Shown here: one piece after another, positions 21,473 to 33,709 of the stretch
Numbering within the stretch: the first letter of the stretch is position 1
Layout: each line of letters opens with the position of its first letter
DNA from: Nyssa sinensis
Taxonomy: Eukaryota > Streptophyta > Magnoliopsida > Cornales > Nyssaceae
DNA: 64,000 nucleotides
Direction: 5' to 3'
Assembly (NCBI GenBank): GCA_008638375.1
Contig: CM018038.1
Location: forward strand, 17,372,985-17,436,984
Program-made: the position numbers and the translations under genes
Notes under the pieces: generated by a model
Databases searched by the model: none
What the model was told of the DNA's origin: nothing
The model's input: the letters and a program-made list of their open reading frames with translations, nothing else

Positions 21473-21477
21473 CTTTT
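21473..21477. repeat. Target duplication CTTTT, right
   Basis: Identical to 17547-17551. Confidence 0.85.
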
Positions 21478-22129
21478 TATGCCTGTGAATAGACATATAT
21501 AATACATACTCATGTTTAGAAAGACAAAAGATGTAGTACTTTCTCAAAAGGCTATAAATATTATTGACAAGATTATACCAGATGTTTGTTCTTTGAAAAA
21601 AGGTTATATACTTGTAAGGAGGTTTGGGTCACTAAAACTTGAAGAGAAAAATTAGAACTCAATAATTTTATTTAGTAAGTTATTTTGGGTCTCCCTTGAT
21701 TCCTAATTATTAGAGGGAAATTTTGTATTTCATCCAAAATAAATGTCACATCACATGTGATGGCATGTCACAAAGAAATGATTTTTTTTGCATCTGCTAC
21801 ACCAAGTTTGCATATACCCATAGCTATCAAATCATTCTATCATGTGTCAAATCGAACTCTATATTTTTTGAATTGTGCATTGTTTGTATCCAACCATATT
21901 GCGTATCATAATATACATTTTAATTCACAAAATAAAATAAAAATAGAAATAATAAGCAAACTTATTTAATACGAAAAGTAAAACTCACAAGTAATCTTCA
22001 TTACATGAAAAATTAAAAATAAAATACATGCCTTCCAAATTAAGGCATATACGGGAAGAAAATTTTTTCAACAAAGAAACAACAGCATCCCCTAAATACT
22101 TCCAAACATTAATACGGACATAGCCTTCT
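21478..22129. other. Unassigned AT-rich sequence beside kinase pseudogene
   Basis: This is the continuation of the locus that received solo LTR S1, so it may hold intron or upstream sequence of the kinase remnant. I found no kinase or LRR coding on either strand, only short AT-rich frames. Confidence 0.5.
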
Positions 22130-23966
22130 TGTCATGCCCCAAGTCCTCAAAGATCCGAGTTATGATCGACTTCCCATGGTATATCTAATAATATTTAAAG
22201 TTCAGTATACTTGATCTTCATTCCATGAATTATACTATTTCTTACTTAACTATTATACATTGTTTCTTGAAGCCCCATTCATCAAAAACAGAAAAAAAAA
22301 AAAAAATCAAATTCATTTAGGATACAACCTATGGTTCATTTCTTTTTTGTTCACTAAATTGTTCAGCCCTGTTTGAAACTTCATTTCTCTCAACTCATTG
22401 GACTTGATATCTTGATGTTTTTAGGACATGTTCTAATATGAGTCTACTTTTAGTAAGCTTTGGAATTACTAAAAAATACATCCGGTAACTCAAGTTATTA
22501 ACAAAAAGGTGAAGGCAGGCCTGAACTGCTTTATTCACACAATAGGTCCTCCCTGTTTAAAGCTCTACATATCCCAATTTATAAAACTTGTTATTATGAT
22601 CTTTCTATGCCATAGTCCATTTATAAGTCTATTTTCCATAGAACTCAGAAGCACTCGAAAAGAATACCTAGAACTTAAGTTATGAACTAATTTGTAAACA
22701 ATGGTCAGATTCTACGCAGGTTTCCTAAAATCAGCAAAACTCCTTCAATATTTGCCTAATTAAGGTCAGTCTTGAGACATTTGAAATCTAAGACAAGTAG
22801 GTTTAATTCTGTAAAATATAAGATTTTAATTCCATAGGAGGTAGGAGATATGGTCTTTCAAAGTGGGCTGTTCTACACAGCCTTTAGCAGAAATGCTAGA
22901 CTCGTACCAATATCATTTTAGCAATGTTATAATTCATTATTGCATACCTTTTTTTCTTACAAATAAATACATACATTACATTCATACTCTTATGTGTCCA
23001 AAACACAAGTAACATTAGTAAATGTTCATTTTCTAAAGAAGCCCAAAAATACAAGTCTTCAAGTCAAGTTATGTAATCTTCATACAACCAAAAATAAGCC
23101 CATCCTCAAAAGAAACCAAAAGTGGGCTTGACCTCCATTCGAGGATGTATCAAATGGTCGGCTCCTTACCAGAAACTGCATCTAGTAAAGGTCAGTACCC
23201 CAGTAGGATATCTAAACAGGGGAAATGAAAATGTTGAAATGTGTATGCTTGTGGAGTTATAGTGACCTGCCAATGACAATCTAAATAAATCATAGAATAA
23301 TAATACAATCTAATTAAATTTCAAAGATTTTAATGTATTGTGGATGGGTCCGACTTTCTTCTCACTTTTCTCATTTCACAATTTGTCATTACATTTCATA
23401 ATTTAAGTTTGGGCTTTTGTCCCAACCCCCAACTTAAGCTTTGGCTCCCAACAAGTTCATTTGGGTTTTACAAGCTACTAACCAGCCGGACACCACAACC
23501 AAATCCCACGTGGGTTCTTGACTCACAACCCGAAGGGAAGCTCACTCCCACCTTAAAATCCATAGTCCAGAATCACAATATTTCATACACTCCAAGGCAC
23601 ACAAGTGATGCATCGCAATCTCACAAACACTCTAGAGCACACAAAGACATCTCTAGTTTCCCCATTTTTCATTTTTCTTCATAATTCTCCATGAATGATC
23701 AATCTTTTACAAATGAAAGAGTTTCAAGTTATACAAACAGTAAAGGGCTTTAAATGAAAAACTAAAAATTTAGGGAGATAATGAGAAATAATCTAGGGAA
23801 ACCAAGACGATGGATCATGTTTTGGGTAATTACAACAAGAGTAACATTCTAATTCAAGAAATACAATAAGTTAGTGTACAACCCTACATGTAATTCTTGA
23901 TAAACCCCAGAAAGAAACACAATTACATAAAACTAATTATAGTTTTTATCCAAACACAACCTAACA
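22130..23966 (-). repeat. Degenerate long-LTR-like repeat
   Basis: Starts TGTCATGCCCC at 22130, in the style of the other LTR ends. Its stretch at 23430-23560 (ctcccaacaagttcatttgg, tacaagctactaacc) is a diverged match to 25015-25100. No clean right end (GGTGTTACA) and no coding potential. Confidence 0.5.
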
Positions 23967-25486
23967 TGTCACGCCCTTGTCCCGCAGGGCCGAACTAAGG
24001 GCTCATTGGCTCCCGATAAGGTAGGTAATAAGACTAACCATCGTAGTCAAGTATATAAAATACAGGCCTTTTATTTTAAATTGATTTCCAATAATTGTTT
24101 CAGTTCGGTTCCCTGATTAGACTTGTTCAAGTTCCATAATGGGACTAAATGAAATTACTTACATCAAAAGTACTATGTCAATTGTCCAACAGCCGGGTAC
24201 TACATGGAGTCATCCAATGCTGACTCTATAGTCCAATAGGTATATACATTACATATACATGAATAGTTTGAAGGGTCCAGGCACCATTAATAAACATAAC
24301 GAAATAAATACAAGGATGTAATTAAGTGTTATACTGACTTCAGTCCATCTTGCACTGCTCCTGTAGCTATCTTTCATCAATGTCAATACCTGTCATTCAC
24401 ATGAACAGTAGGGGTGAGCCATAACGCTCAGTAAGGTTTCCCAAAACACACAAGCAAGTAGCATGCCAAAAACTAAGGCAAGTCTGAAGAGGACACGCCC
24501 TATAGTCCAATATGCATCACAAGCACACCACATCATTATATCTTAAACATAGGCATAAGCATAAGCATAAAAATCAAAAGGGCACTGCACCACTACTTGT
24601 GGTTTGACAATAATAGTCAGGTAGTCAAGATATGGAGGTTCGGACACATGACATAATTATAAACATACAATTCCATGAAGCACATTCATTTGCTATTTTA
24701 ATACCACAAAACAATGTATATAAACACATAACTAATCAAAAGATATAAGTTTAAGCTTACCCAACCCACAAACACACCCATTTCCTGTTCAAAACCACAA
24801 GAATAATGTATACAATCATAGTTAAGCAACTATTCACAAATGCCACAGTATCATAAACTGGCAGTGTACAATCTAGCAATAATCATAATGAAATATCACA
24901 GATGAGTCAAGGGAAATAAAATCATGTGATCCCACCCACAGCAAAAGGGGATAAAACCTTATTCATCTCATTCCATTCTCTCAATAATCTCAATCCCATG
25001 AGTTTTCACCTAATTTGGCTCCCAATAAGCCTATGTGCTTTACAGGCTACTAACCCCATGGAAACAAACGACCACCCGCGCAGGTTTATGGGCAAGCTGA
25101 GGGGAGACACCATCCCTATGATAAATAAAACCCCGGATAAAGCGCAATCTCACCATGCTCAATAGCACACAAAAGACGTGACGAATTTTTAGCCCAAGTA
25201 TTTTCTCATATGTGTTCCTTTCCACAATTCCAATATCTCAATCCACAGCACAAACGGTACTCATCAACATCAATATCTTCTTAAATCTCACACTGCTAAA
25301 GTATAGTTAACAATATGCGTATCAGCATCATTCACATCCACGACAATACTAACAACCATAAGAGAGGATATATGATTTAACGAATAGATACAGAAATAAC
25401 AACAGTCATATATATCCATGACAGAAATAGATATATATGACTACTATTACTCTTGTATCTATGATAGCAGTCATATATATCCATGG
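23967..25486 (-). repeat. Long LTR, first part (resumes at 34742)
   Basis: Begins TGTCACGCCCTTG at 23967 and carries the 'ggtgagcc...gctcagtaag' segment (24412-24440) seen near the same place in other LTRs. It breaks off where LINE L3 begins. The texture continues after the LINE complex at 34742, so I read it as one LTR interrupted by insertion; this is inference. Confidence 0.5.
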
Positions 25487-25632
25487 AGCTCAAGCATAAC
25501 ATGCCACAGAGCTTAAGGCCCGACTCTTTAATAGCAGACTAGGTGCATTGGTCTTTGAATGAGGCTGGGAACTTCTCTATCTCCTCAGCTTGGCATGCTA
25601 TCCTGTCTAGAAGTTCTAAAGCCCTTTGGTGG
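25487..25632 (+). mobile_element. LINE L3, first segment
   Basis: Starts at GAGCTCAAGCA, aligning with a conserved ELK-x-x-MP segment of LINE ORF2, then LNEAGNFSISSAWHAI and SRSSKALWW. Split here by solo LTR S2; translation resumes at 29182. Confidence 0.78.
25628..25632. repeat. Target duplication GGTGG, left
   Basis: Identical to 29182-29186. Confidence 0.85.
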
Positions 25633-28600
25633 TGTCACGACCTGGAACCCGGCCTCTATGGATCCCAAATCGCGACCGCCACCCTTCGTCCGAGGCCTTA
25701 GGGTAAGGCTTGCATAAGTAACAGTATCGGACAGCAGTGCGACCCGTGGTTGCGGAAGCGTGAAAAACTTTTTCTTTTCTTTTCTTATTTTAAAATTTGC
25801 ACGTCTGTCCGGTACTACCGCTCTTTACATTGCGGTATACATGATCATACATTCAGAGCATAACTAAAACTTAAAGTTTTATACATATTACCTATCTGAT
25901 TGCCTTTTAGGCTTAAGTACATATTGTCCCAACATCTACTACTTCCAAATGGTGTCGCTATTCGCCAATCCTCAATCCTCAAATAGGGTACGTAAGATTC
26001 CCATCAATACCTGAAAAAAATGTTAGGGAATGGGGTGAGCTTCGAGAAGCTCAATAAGTAATCCCTGCATCTGTCATGGGTTTTCAATTGGCAGTGGTTT
26101 TGCAAATGAGAGCTTATAAAATACTCACTACCAATTGCTCGTATACTTTGAACATAGAGTACATACATACTTCATAAAGATAGCTTTGAAACATTTAAAG
26201 TATTCAAGCTAAACATACATTTCTTTAAATAGAGCATAAGCATTTCAAAACATATAAACATGCATAGTGAAAATGGGGGTAAAGCCTGCTTCTATTTGTA
26301 TACTTTGAACATAGAGTGTATGCATAAAATAGATAGTTTTGAAACGTTTAAAGTATTCAAACTAAACATGTGCTTCTTTAAATAGAGTATTTGCACTTCA
26401 TACATAGTGAAAATAGGGGTAAAACCTGCTTCCATTTTCAAAAACGTTTGTCATCTTTTCTCTTTAATTAGGTGGAATCCATTTCGAATCAGACTCCCGT
26501 TTTATATATACGTGGAGATATCTCATATGCTTGGGGGATTAGATCCTGCTACCGGGCATTTCACATGACAGGTCAATTGAGTTTCGTAAACCCAAAATCC
26601 TGACAATGTGTTGATGCACATGATAGGTCCGTTGAGTTTCGTACAACCCACAACTCTACCCATGTGCTTACGTATTATTTATCTTGTAAAATGTTTGTCA
26701 CATGATTTTTATATAAAAGCCTTCCATGAGTATTTAAAACATGTAACATATAACTTTTGCAATGATGCTTCAATACTTGGAATAATCAAATTCAGAATAT
26801 TTAATGAAATTAGACATGCTAACTATTTTCAAAAGGAACATTTACATAAATGTATATAAATAATCATCGAGCATGTCATAGCAGAATATTTTTAAAAAAA
26901 AAATAGAAATCATGAATACTGAATTTAATATATCAATGTTGCATAAAACTTGAACTTAAAGTATCATTTAAATCCGTGGAGTTAAAGTCTCCACTTCAAA
27001 TGCAGGGTTACTCACCTTAGTCCTTAGGGTTGATGCTAATATTGCATTGCCTTTCCTTTTTCCTTTGTAGTTCCTAAACAATACATAAATAATCTATTAA
27101 CTTCATAGGTACTTCAAATATCTCCTAGTGATGTTCTTATTTTATGCTTAGATTGTATTAAATCCTAACTTTTAACCTAAGCACTATCCTATTAACGTAT
27201 ACTCTTTTGGTAGCTTCATTAAATTGTAAGGTTTGATTTTATACTTTAAATATTTACGTGTCATATTTTTTCGTACTTCATTTCATAGATTAGACTCTAC
27301 CATTGAGTTCAGAATGTCGAAGAAAGTCAATTTAGACTTTCGCGGAACCTTATTTGAGTTTTGGTAGCAGTAGGGGCATTTTTGTAATTTACACTTTAAT
27401 GTGTCTTAATTTTTTAGAGTCCCGTCTCATGAAACGAACACCACCGTTGGGTCCAGGATGCCCAAAATAGTCAAAATACACTATTCATTTATTTTATTTG
27501 GACTTCGTTTGCCCTAATTAGGGCTAGGGGCATTTTTGAAATATTTCTTATTTAAAATAATATTATTTCAATATTAATTTAATTTCGGTGGGCTACAGTA
27601 ATATTTGCCAATAATTCAGGGGTTCGGGTGCAATTTCTCATATTTCTGAACTAAACCAATGGGTTCAGTTTCATTTTAACCGAACCGATCCTATTGTAAT
27701 TGAACCAATTCGGTTTACCACGTAATGCTGACGTCATCATGATGTCAGCCCTAACGTCTTAAACGTTTAAATGTCGTTGTTCCAATTCCAATTTCTGGGT
27801 TATTTCATTCCAATTTCGTGAATTTTTTCTGCACTGATTTCCTCTGTTCTTAACTAATACATGTTCCTGTGGTTTCGGCCGTCCTTTTGGCATTCATTTG
27901 AGGTCATATAACTAACCTAAATGTTCAGTCCAAACTGTGATACTCGAACCTGTAATCTTCGTAGCAAATCCTCATTTCATCACCATTTTTAATGGGATTT
28001 GATTCTGGGTGACCCTCATGGTTTGGGGATTCTATTCCAATTCACAAAATCAAGGTCAATAGTCTAAAACGGGAACTCAGTTTCATAGCTGAACCCTGCA
28101 ACTCGTGTTTTAGGGTTCAACCTTTGCGTTCTACAGTCGCGGTCTAACATTTTTAAGGTATTGGAATGGTCTAAATCAGGTTCCAACACACAGATTTGGA
28201 TTTGGTTTTACTTATTTCAGACCTGCACCAGAATTTCTAATTATTCTCGTTCACTTGTAACTCAATTTTCTCACTCAATACTTCATGCTTTTCGTTCATT
28301 TTTGTTGCAACTTAAAGCTTAATTTATGTATGATAAAGCCCTACTATTGCATGCTTTAAATCAAACATAATCCAACGAAATTCAAATAAAATTTATACCT
28401 GTTCAGTGGTTTTCTCCAAATTTTCTCTCTCGAATTCTCCTTCTTCAGTTCCTGCTTCACAATCCTAGTTCTGTTTCTCCTTTTTCCTTCATCTCTCTAC
28501 GTTATTTTATCCCCCTTTTAAACCGACTTCGAGGTCAGTGAAAATGCCACTTGTTGGCTGCAATATTGCATGGAGAACACCTCCTAACCTCCACCTGTTA

Positions 28601-29181
28601 GTCGCCATGTTTGCATGAAGAACACATGGTTTGCATTCCTTCTACTTCCGACTACTATTCCTCATATGGAGAACAGCTATATGGCTGTATCTCCCACTGA
28701 TTCTCTCTCTTTCTACTTAATCCCACTACTTCCTTCTACAACTTCCCTCTTCAAATTTTTATCTCTTTTATTTTTCTCTTATTTCCCGAATTTCAATTGT
28801 ATGTACATATACATATTAGGCAGCCGTACGCATGTGTGTGTATATATATATATATATAATTGTATATCTTAGATTATAATTACATTAGTTTACATATTAT
28901 TTTATATTTTATTTTATTTGTTCTTCATATAGTAATATTATTATTAAATTTTTGCTTAATTTAGTTATGAATGTTCATGCCTAAATTTTATACTCGTAAC
29001 TAAGCTTAGCGGTTGGCGTGACATCATACAATTTCTATGAGACAACCAAAAACAGGTTGGTGATTGCAATGAAGGGATATACAATCATCCGGGGTTCGAA
29101 ACCGACCCCGTTATCTAAAATCTTGTTCATTAATTAATATTTGAATGTTTTTACGATGCTTCGTTGGGTCGGGGTGTTACA
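25633..29181 (-). repeat. Solo LTR S2 (3.55 kb), Tekay/Del-like
   Basis: TGTCACGACCTGG at the left, CGGGGTGTTACA at the right, perfect GGTGG duplications. Same layout as S1, including two 'attgagttcagaatg / gttgggtccaggatg' units about 140 bp apart (27300, 27445), a TA microsatellite (28842-28860) and a B-box-like GGTTCGAAACC at 29093. No internal domain remains. Inserted into the open frame of LINE L3. Confidence 0.9.
29093..29103 (+). other. tRNA-like B box in LTR
   Basis: GGTTCGAAACC; a weak A-box-like TAGCGGTTGG lies about 85 bp upstream. Antisense to the LTR. Confidence 0.35.
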
Positions 29182-29831
29182 GGTGGCCCATTGTGTGGTT
29201 CTCTAAAGCTATTCCTAGATGTAGTTTTATCCTTTGGATCACCATCAAGGAGCGTCTTAACCCTCAAGATCAACTTCATAGGCAGCTATCTAGAATATGC
29301 TCTGTGTCTCCTGCTTCCCTTCTGAAGAGTCTCATAATCATTTGTTCATTGGTTGTTATTTCACCCTTAATATTTGACGATATATGGTTGTTAAGTGCGA
29401 GTTGTCTTGCTCCCCCCAAGACTAGAAAAATACCATCCAATGGGCGATCTCTCATTTGAAGGGAAAATCTCTCCAAAAAAGGATTGGCAGAATTATGTTT
29501 TCGGCTCTATGACTTGAGAGAAACTATCGTCGCTTCTTTAATGAATTGTGCTCTAAAGAGATTATCATGCATACGATTACCAATATGGTCAGGGGGAGGG
29601 TCCAGAACTTCTTCAAAGATGCCCATCTTCCCATTGAAGTTTGTCTTGCCTTGAATTGGAACCTATCTACCTCGAGTTCTTGATTGTCCTTGATGACTAA
29701 TTGCCCTTTGAAGTTTTTCTTGGTGTTCTCCCCTCCTCGGGGTGTGAGGCTCTGCCTTCTGGCCTTTCTGCTTGGTTTTCTTGGGTTAGAGTGCTTTTTT
29801 GTTGAAGGCTCTCTCTCTTTTTTCTTTCTTT
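29182..29831 (+). mobile_element. LINE L3, second segment (zf-RVT end and 3' UTR)
   Basis: The GGTGG duplication is followed by WPIVWFSKAIPRCSFILWITIKE, then a frame shift through the zinc-binding domain (FSKAIPRCSF is shared with L8, marking this second LINE subfamily). Coding decays near 29470-29650, then a 3' UTR rich in CT to 29831. The missing 3' terminus is probably 34691-34741, beyond the next LINE. Confidence 0.72.
29824..29831. repeat. Possible target duplication CTTTCTTT, left
   Basis: Matches 34683-34690. Low complexity, so only suggestive. Confidence 0.45.
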
Positions 29832-30140
29832 TTTTTTTTTTGGTGGGCAAATAAGTCAATAGAAGAAAAGGGAAAGTACAAGATCAAGAGGGCATAGCTT
29901 CGAACAAGCTATAGGGAAGAAGGGTTTCGACAGAAGAGCTCCCGACCCTAAGCTACAAAAGACATTACAGAAAAACATTACATTTTAAAAATGTTGCTTG
30001 GAAGGGACCAAATACTTTGAAGACGTCTATTGGAGTTTGTGTTTGCAATCCCTTTAAAGGGAGTGAGCCTGCCACGGATCATGTCCTCGGTTTGAGCTAT
30101 GATAGCTTGAGGATTTTTCTTTAACTTGGTGAACAGTTTG

Positions 30141-31655
30141 CTATTTCTTTCCCTCCAAATAGTATAGACTGTGCAATCTAGGGTTAGCTTGCCTATTGAA
30201 GAAAAGAGCCTTTGAAAGTATTGCTAGCCCAAAGAACAATCTGCTGCCAGTCCCTTGAAGTGCATTGAAACCCACATATGGAGAGCAAATGAGACCATAT
30301 GATGAAGGTAAAATAACAAGAGAAGAAGAGGTGGTTGTGACTCTCATTTTTACTCATACAGAAAAGACATTTGGGATCGTGGCTAAGGTGAGAATAGTAG
30401 AGGCGGTCCTTGGTATTTAGATTGTTTCGGATAGCCAACCAAAGAATAAATCCAGCTTGGAGGAGAGCTTTAGAATGCCAAACAACCTTCCACCAATGAA
30501 CCTGGGGCTTATGGCTTCATAGAGAATCCCAAGCTGATTTGATGGAAAAGTCCCCATTGGGAGAGGGCAACCAAATAGCCTTGTCTTCTTGTTGGGGGGA
30601 AGGATGAAGGTTAGTAGGATACCATTTTTTAGCTCAAGCAAATGAGGAGAGTTAGCTATAGGCCAACTCCATTGATGATCCAAAATGATGGAGCCAACTT
30701 TAGCATATCTCCTAAGCCCAGAATCATAGATAACCCTTTCCCCCATATTATCATAAATGGAACCAGTGGGGAGCCAATAGTCGAACCATAAAGAAGCAAA
30801 GAGACCATTCCCAATAGAAATTCTGATATGAGGCTTGAACAACGGTCTGAATTTAAGCATTTTCCTCCAAGCCCATGAGCAAGATTGGGGACATTTGACC
30901 TTTCAGAAGCTTTTACCTTTCAGCCTATTACTGCGAATCCAAAGAGCCCAATGGGAATTAGAAGGGTTTTGAAACATTGCCCAAATGAGCTTCTCTAGAG
31001 CTACTTGATTCCAATCAGTAAGCTTCTTAATCCTAAGCGCCCCTTCATTTCTAGGGCATGTTAGATCATCCCAAGCAACTTTAGATCCGAAAAAGATGAG
31101 ATGGTTGCCACACGAAAGAAAGGATCTCATAGCTTGCTCAATTTGATTAACCACCTTCTTAGGGAGAATGAAATGGGAAAACCAGAAAACCTGGATGCTA
31201 AAGAGCACTGATTTGATTAGTTGAAGCCGACCTGCACAAGATAGGGATTTAATAGACTAGTGAGTGATTTTACCAATGATGTAGTCAACCAAGGTTTTAC
31301 AATCTTGGGCTTTCAGCTTGGTAGAGATCAAAGGAACTCTAAGGTAGCGGATAGGAATAGAGCCTTCAGGGAATCCAATATGATCAATGATTTGATGCTT
31401 AAGGTTGCAATCCACGCCAGATAGGAATATGTTACTTTTGGAGGCATTGTGGAGAAGACTAGAAAAGGAAGCAAACGTGTCAAGTCCTTCCTTGAGAATG
31501 GAGGTTGAAAGGAGATCCCCATGACAGAAGAGCATAATATCATCAGCAAAGCAAAGATGAGTTAGCTTGGTTTTATGACATTTCCAATGATGCTTAAATT
31601 GAGGGACAACTGATTTTTTATGAAGAATCAAGGAGAGCACTTCCATAGCAAGCAC
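30141..31655 (-). pseudogene. LINE L4 ORF2: catalytic box to zf-RVT
   Basis: 31655-31257 contains HLCFADDIMLFCHGD, the polymerase catalytic box, and GFPEGSIPIRYLRVPLISTKLKA. 31208-30903, 30860-30417 and 30438-30193 continue to the zf-RVT cluster (CLFCMSKNESHNHLFFSC) in changing frames. Several stops and frameshifts. Confidence 0.82.
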
Positions 31656-31687
31656 AAAAATATAGGGGGAAAGAGGATCCCCTTATC

Positions 31688-32470
31688 TTAGCCCTTTAGC
31701 TCTACGAAAAAAACCTTTAAGCTCTCCATTAATAACAACTGAGAAACGGGTAGTAGAGATGCAGCAGTAAATCCACTCAATAAAAGCTGAGGAAATCCCA
31801 TAATGCACAAAGAATTAATAATAAACTCCCAACGCACCGAGTCAAAGGCCTTCTTAAGATCAATTTTCATTGTACTACGAGGAGAGCCAGAGTTCTTGTG
31901 GTAATAGTGCATGAGCTCTTCAGCAAGAAGGATGTTATCATTGATTTTCCTCCCTTGAATAAAAGCAGATTGAGTCGGATCAACGAAAATAGGGAGGACT
32001 TTCTTGAGGTGGTTGGCGAGGATTTTGGAGATGGCTTTGTAGATTATGTTACAGCAAGATATAGGATGATAGTCATGAACAGAGGAAGGATTAGGGACCT
32101 TGGGAATAAGGACAATAGTAGTGGAGTTGATCTCTTTGAGAATGGATCTTGAAGAGAAAAATTCAGAGATAGCAGCAATGACCTCGGGCTTGACAATACT
32201 CCAATTTTTTTGGAAAAAAACCATTGAAACCATCAGGCCTTGGAGCTTTATTAGGGTGGAGATTGAAAGAGCTTCTTGGATTTCATCTTTAGATATAGGA
32301 CATTGGAGGGCCGCGAGGGAGTCATTAGGCAGACTCTTTGTGATAAAGCCTGCAAGAGCTTGCTTCCTTGGGTACGGGATGGAACTTTCAGTGTCAAGGA
32401 GGTCATGATAAAAGTTGACAATGGTGCTCTTAATCTCCTGATGTCTTTTGGAATACCAGTAACCCCAACT
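31688..32470 (-). pseudogene. LINE L4 ORF2: reverse transcriptase N-terminal half
   Basis: One frame of about 260 codons with IVNFYHDLLDTESSIP, ISKDEIQEALSI, NSTTIVLIPKVPNPSSVHDY, HPISCCNIIYKAISKILANH and KIDLKKAFDSVRWEF (first catalytic Asp kept). Frame lost after about 31750. Confidence 0.82.
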
Positions 32471-32479
32471 TGAGGGCAA

Positions 32480-33145
32480 TAGAATCACAGTTCATCCCCC
32501 CAAGAAGTCATCCACGCTGGAATTCAAAGCTGGGAAAATACATTAGTTGGCCACTTCTTGACAAAAAAATGCCATTCCTATGGGTTCAAAGGGTAGCTGA
32601 AAAGTTATAGAGCAAAGATGGTTTATCTGAAGTTCTTACAAATGGCAATGGTTTTTTTTTTTCTTTAAATTTGATTCTATGCATGCTATCAACAATATTC
32701 TGGAAGGCGGTCTTTGGCACTTCTCCGGGCGGTATATAATCCTCCAAAGATGGCAACCTGGTATGGCTCTATTTAAAAAAGATATAGCAAAAATCCCTGT
32801 TTGGGTTAAGTTCTTCAACATTCCTTATGACCTTTGGATAGCCCAAGGGCTTAGCTACGTAGCTAGCACCATTGGGAAAACTGCTATATGCAGATTTTCA
32901 TACCGAAGCTCAATCCAGAATCAGCTACGCTAGAATTTGTGTTGAGGTGGATGCTACCAAAGATCTACCTGATTGTTTTGATCTCAAATTATCCGATTAC
33001 TCCAAAGTGGAAATCCTTGTGGAATATCAATGGCTTCTCTCCATGTGCACCCACTGCCACACCTTTAGGCATAGGCTTGCGAACCGCCCTTCCATGAAAA
33101 GTGCTGAAAAGAATCCAATCACCCCTCGACTCACATTTCAATAAT
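32480..33145 (+). pseudogene. LINE L4 ORF1, DUF4283-like domain and zinc knuckle
   Basis: IQSWENTLVGHFLTKKMPFLWV, NGNGFFFFKFDSMHAINNI, LEGGLWHFSGRYIILQRW and KIPVWVKFFNIPYDLW are the conserved blocks of the plant LINE ORF1 nucleic-acid-binding domain. The knuckle reads MCTHCHTFRHRLANRPS, with the last Cys missing. Broken by stops (one at the end of VAEKL) and a frameshift at about 32880. Confidence 0.82.
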
Positions 33146-33709
33146 CAAGAATAAGAGTGAATGGACAGTGGTTTCAAATAAGGGCAAGCCCATCCAAATT
33201 GAAGACTCTCTAAACATGATAACAACCCAACTGATGCCACTCACATTGAAAACTTCACTAAGGATATAGAGTAGCAGAAGGCTTATTCTGAAGCCCAACA
33301 AATTAAATTAATTGGATAAGCTCCCCCAACAGTGGCCTTTTCCTTAATAGCTCAGATATAAAACAGCAAGATGCTCTCCATGCTCCTACTGGTCACGTAG
33401 TGGCCTTGGCAACTGATCAGGCCCCTAGCCACCTTCACTCCTCTCTCAATGATGGTATTGTTTCCTTTCTATCCCCAAAAGATTCTACTGCTAGTGGGCC
33501 TTTTCTAGATGAAAGCATTCCATACGTAGCAGCTATTCTGCTTCTACTGCATCTCCTGAATCTAACCCTTTAGTAGACAGAATAACCAAAGTGGATGAAG
33601 CTGACACTGGAAGTAATTATACAAGAAATCAGCTCAGGAAGCAAAGGGGGCAGAGAAGGCTCTTAAGGAAAAAAGGGACGCCAAATCCCAATACCCTATT
33701 TTATTCTCT

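Larger units (their letters stand above)
29832..32470 (-). mobile_element. LINE L4, 3' half (orientation -)
   Basis: Poly(T) at 29832-29841 marks the 3' end. Reading leftwards from 32470 the reverse transcriptase appears (ISKILANHLKKVLP, QSAFIQGRKINDNILLAEEL, MKIDLKKAFDSVRWEF, then CFADDIMLFCHGD), followed by the linker and zf-RVT. It begins mid-ORF2 at 32470, where + strand LINE sequence abuts it head to head. Confidence 0.85.

Noticed and set aside
21478..22129. Upstream exons of the kinase pseudogene
   Set aside because: Looked on both strands for LRR and N-lobe kinase motifs and found none.
23340..23684. 114-codon frame
   Set aside because: Matches a diverged LTR repeat (also at about 25015-25100), not a known protein.
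25482..25486. Target duplication for LINE L3
   Set aside because: Only CATGG recurs, and it lies 15 bp away from the A run at 34741; not adjacent.
31898..32473. + strand frames with acidic and basic stretches
   Set aside because: Antisense to the LINE L4 polymerase.
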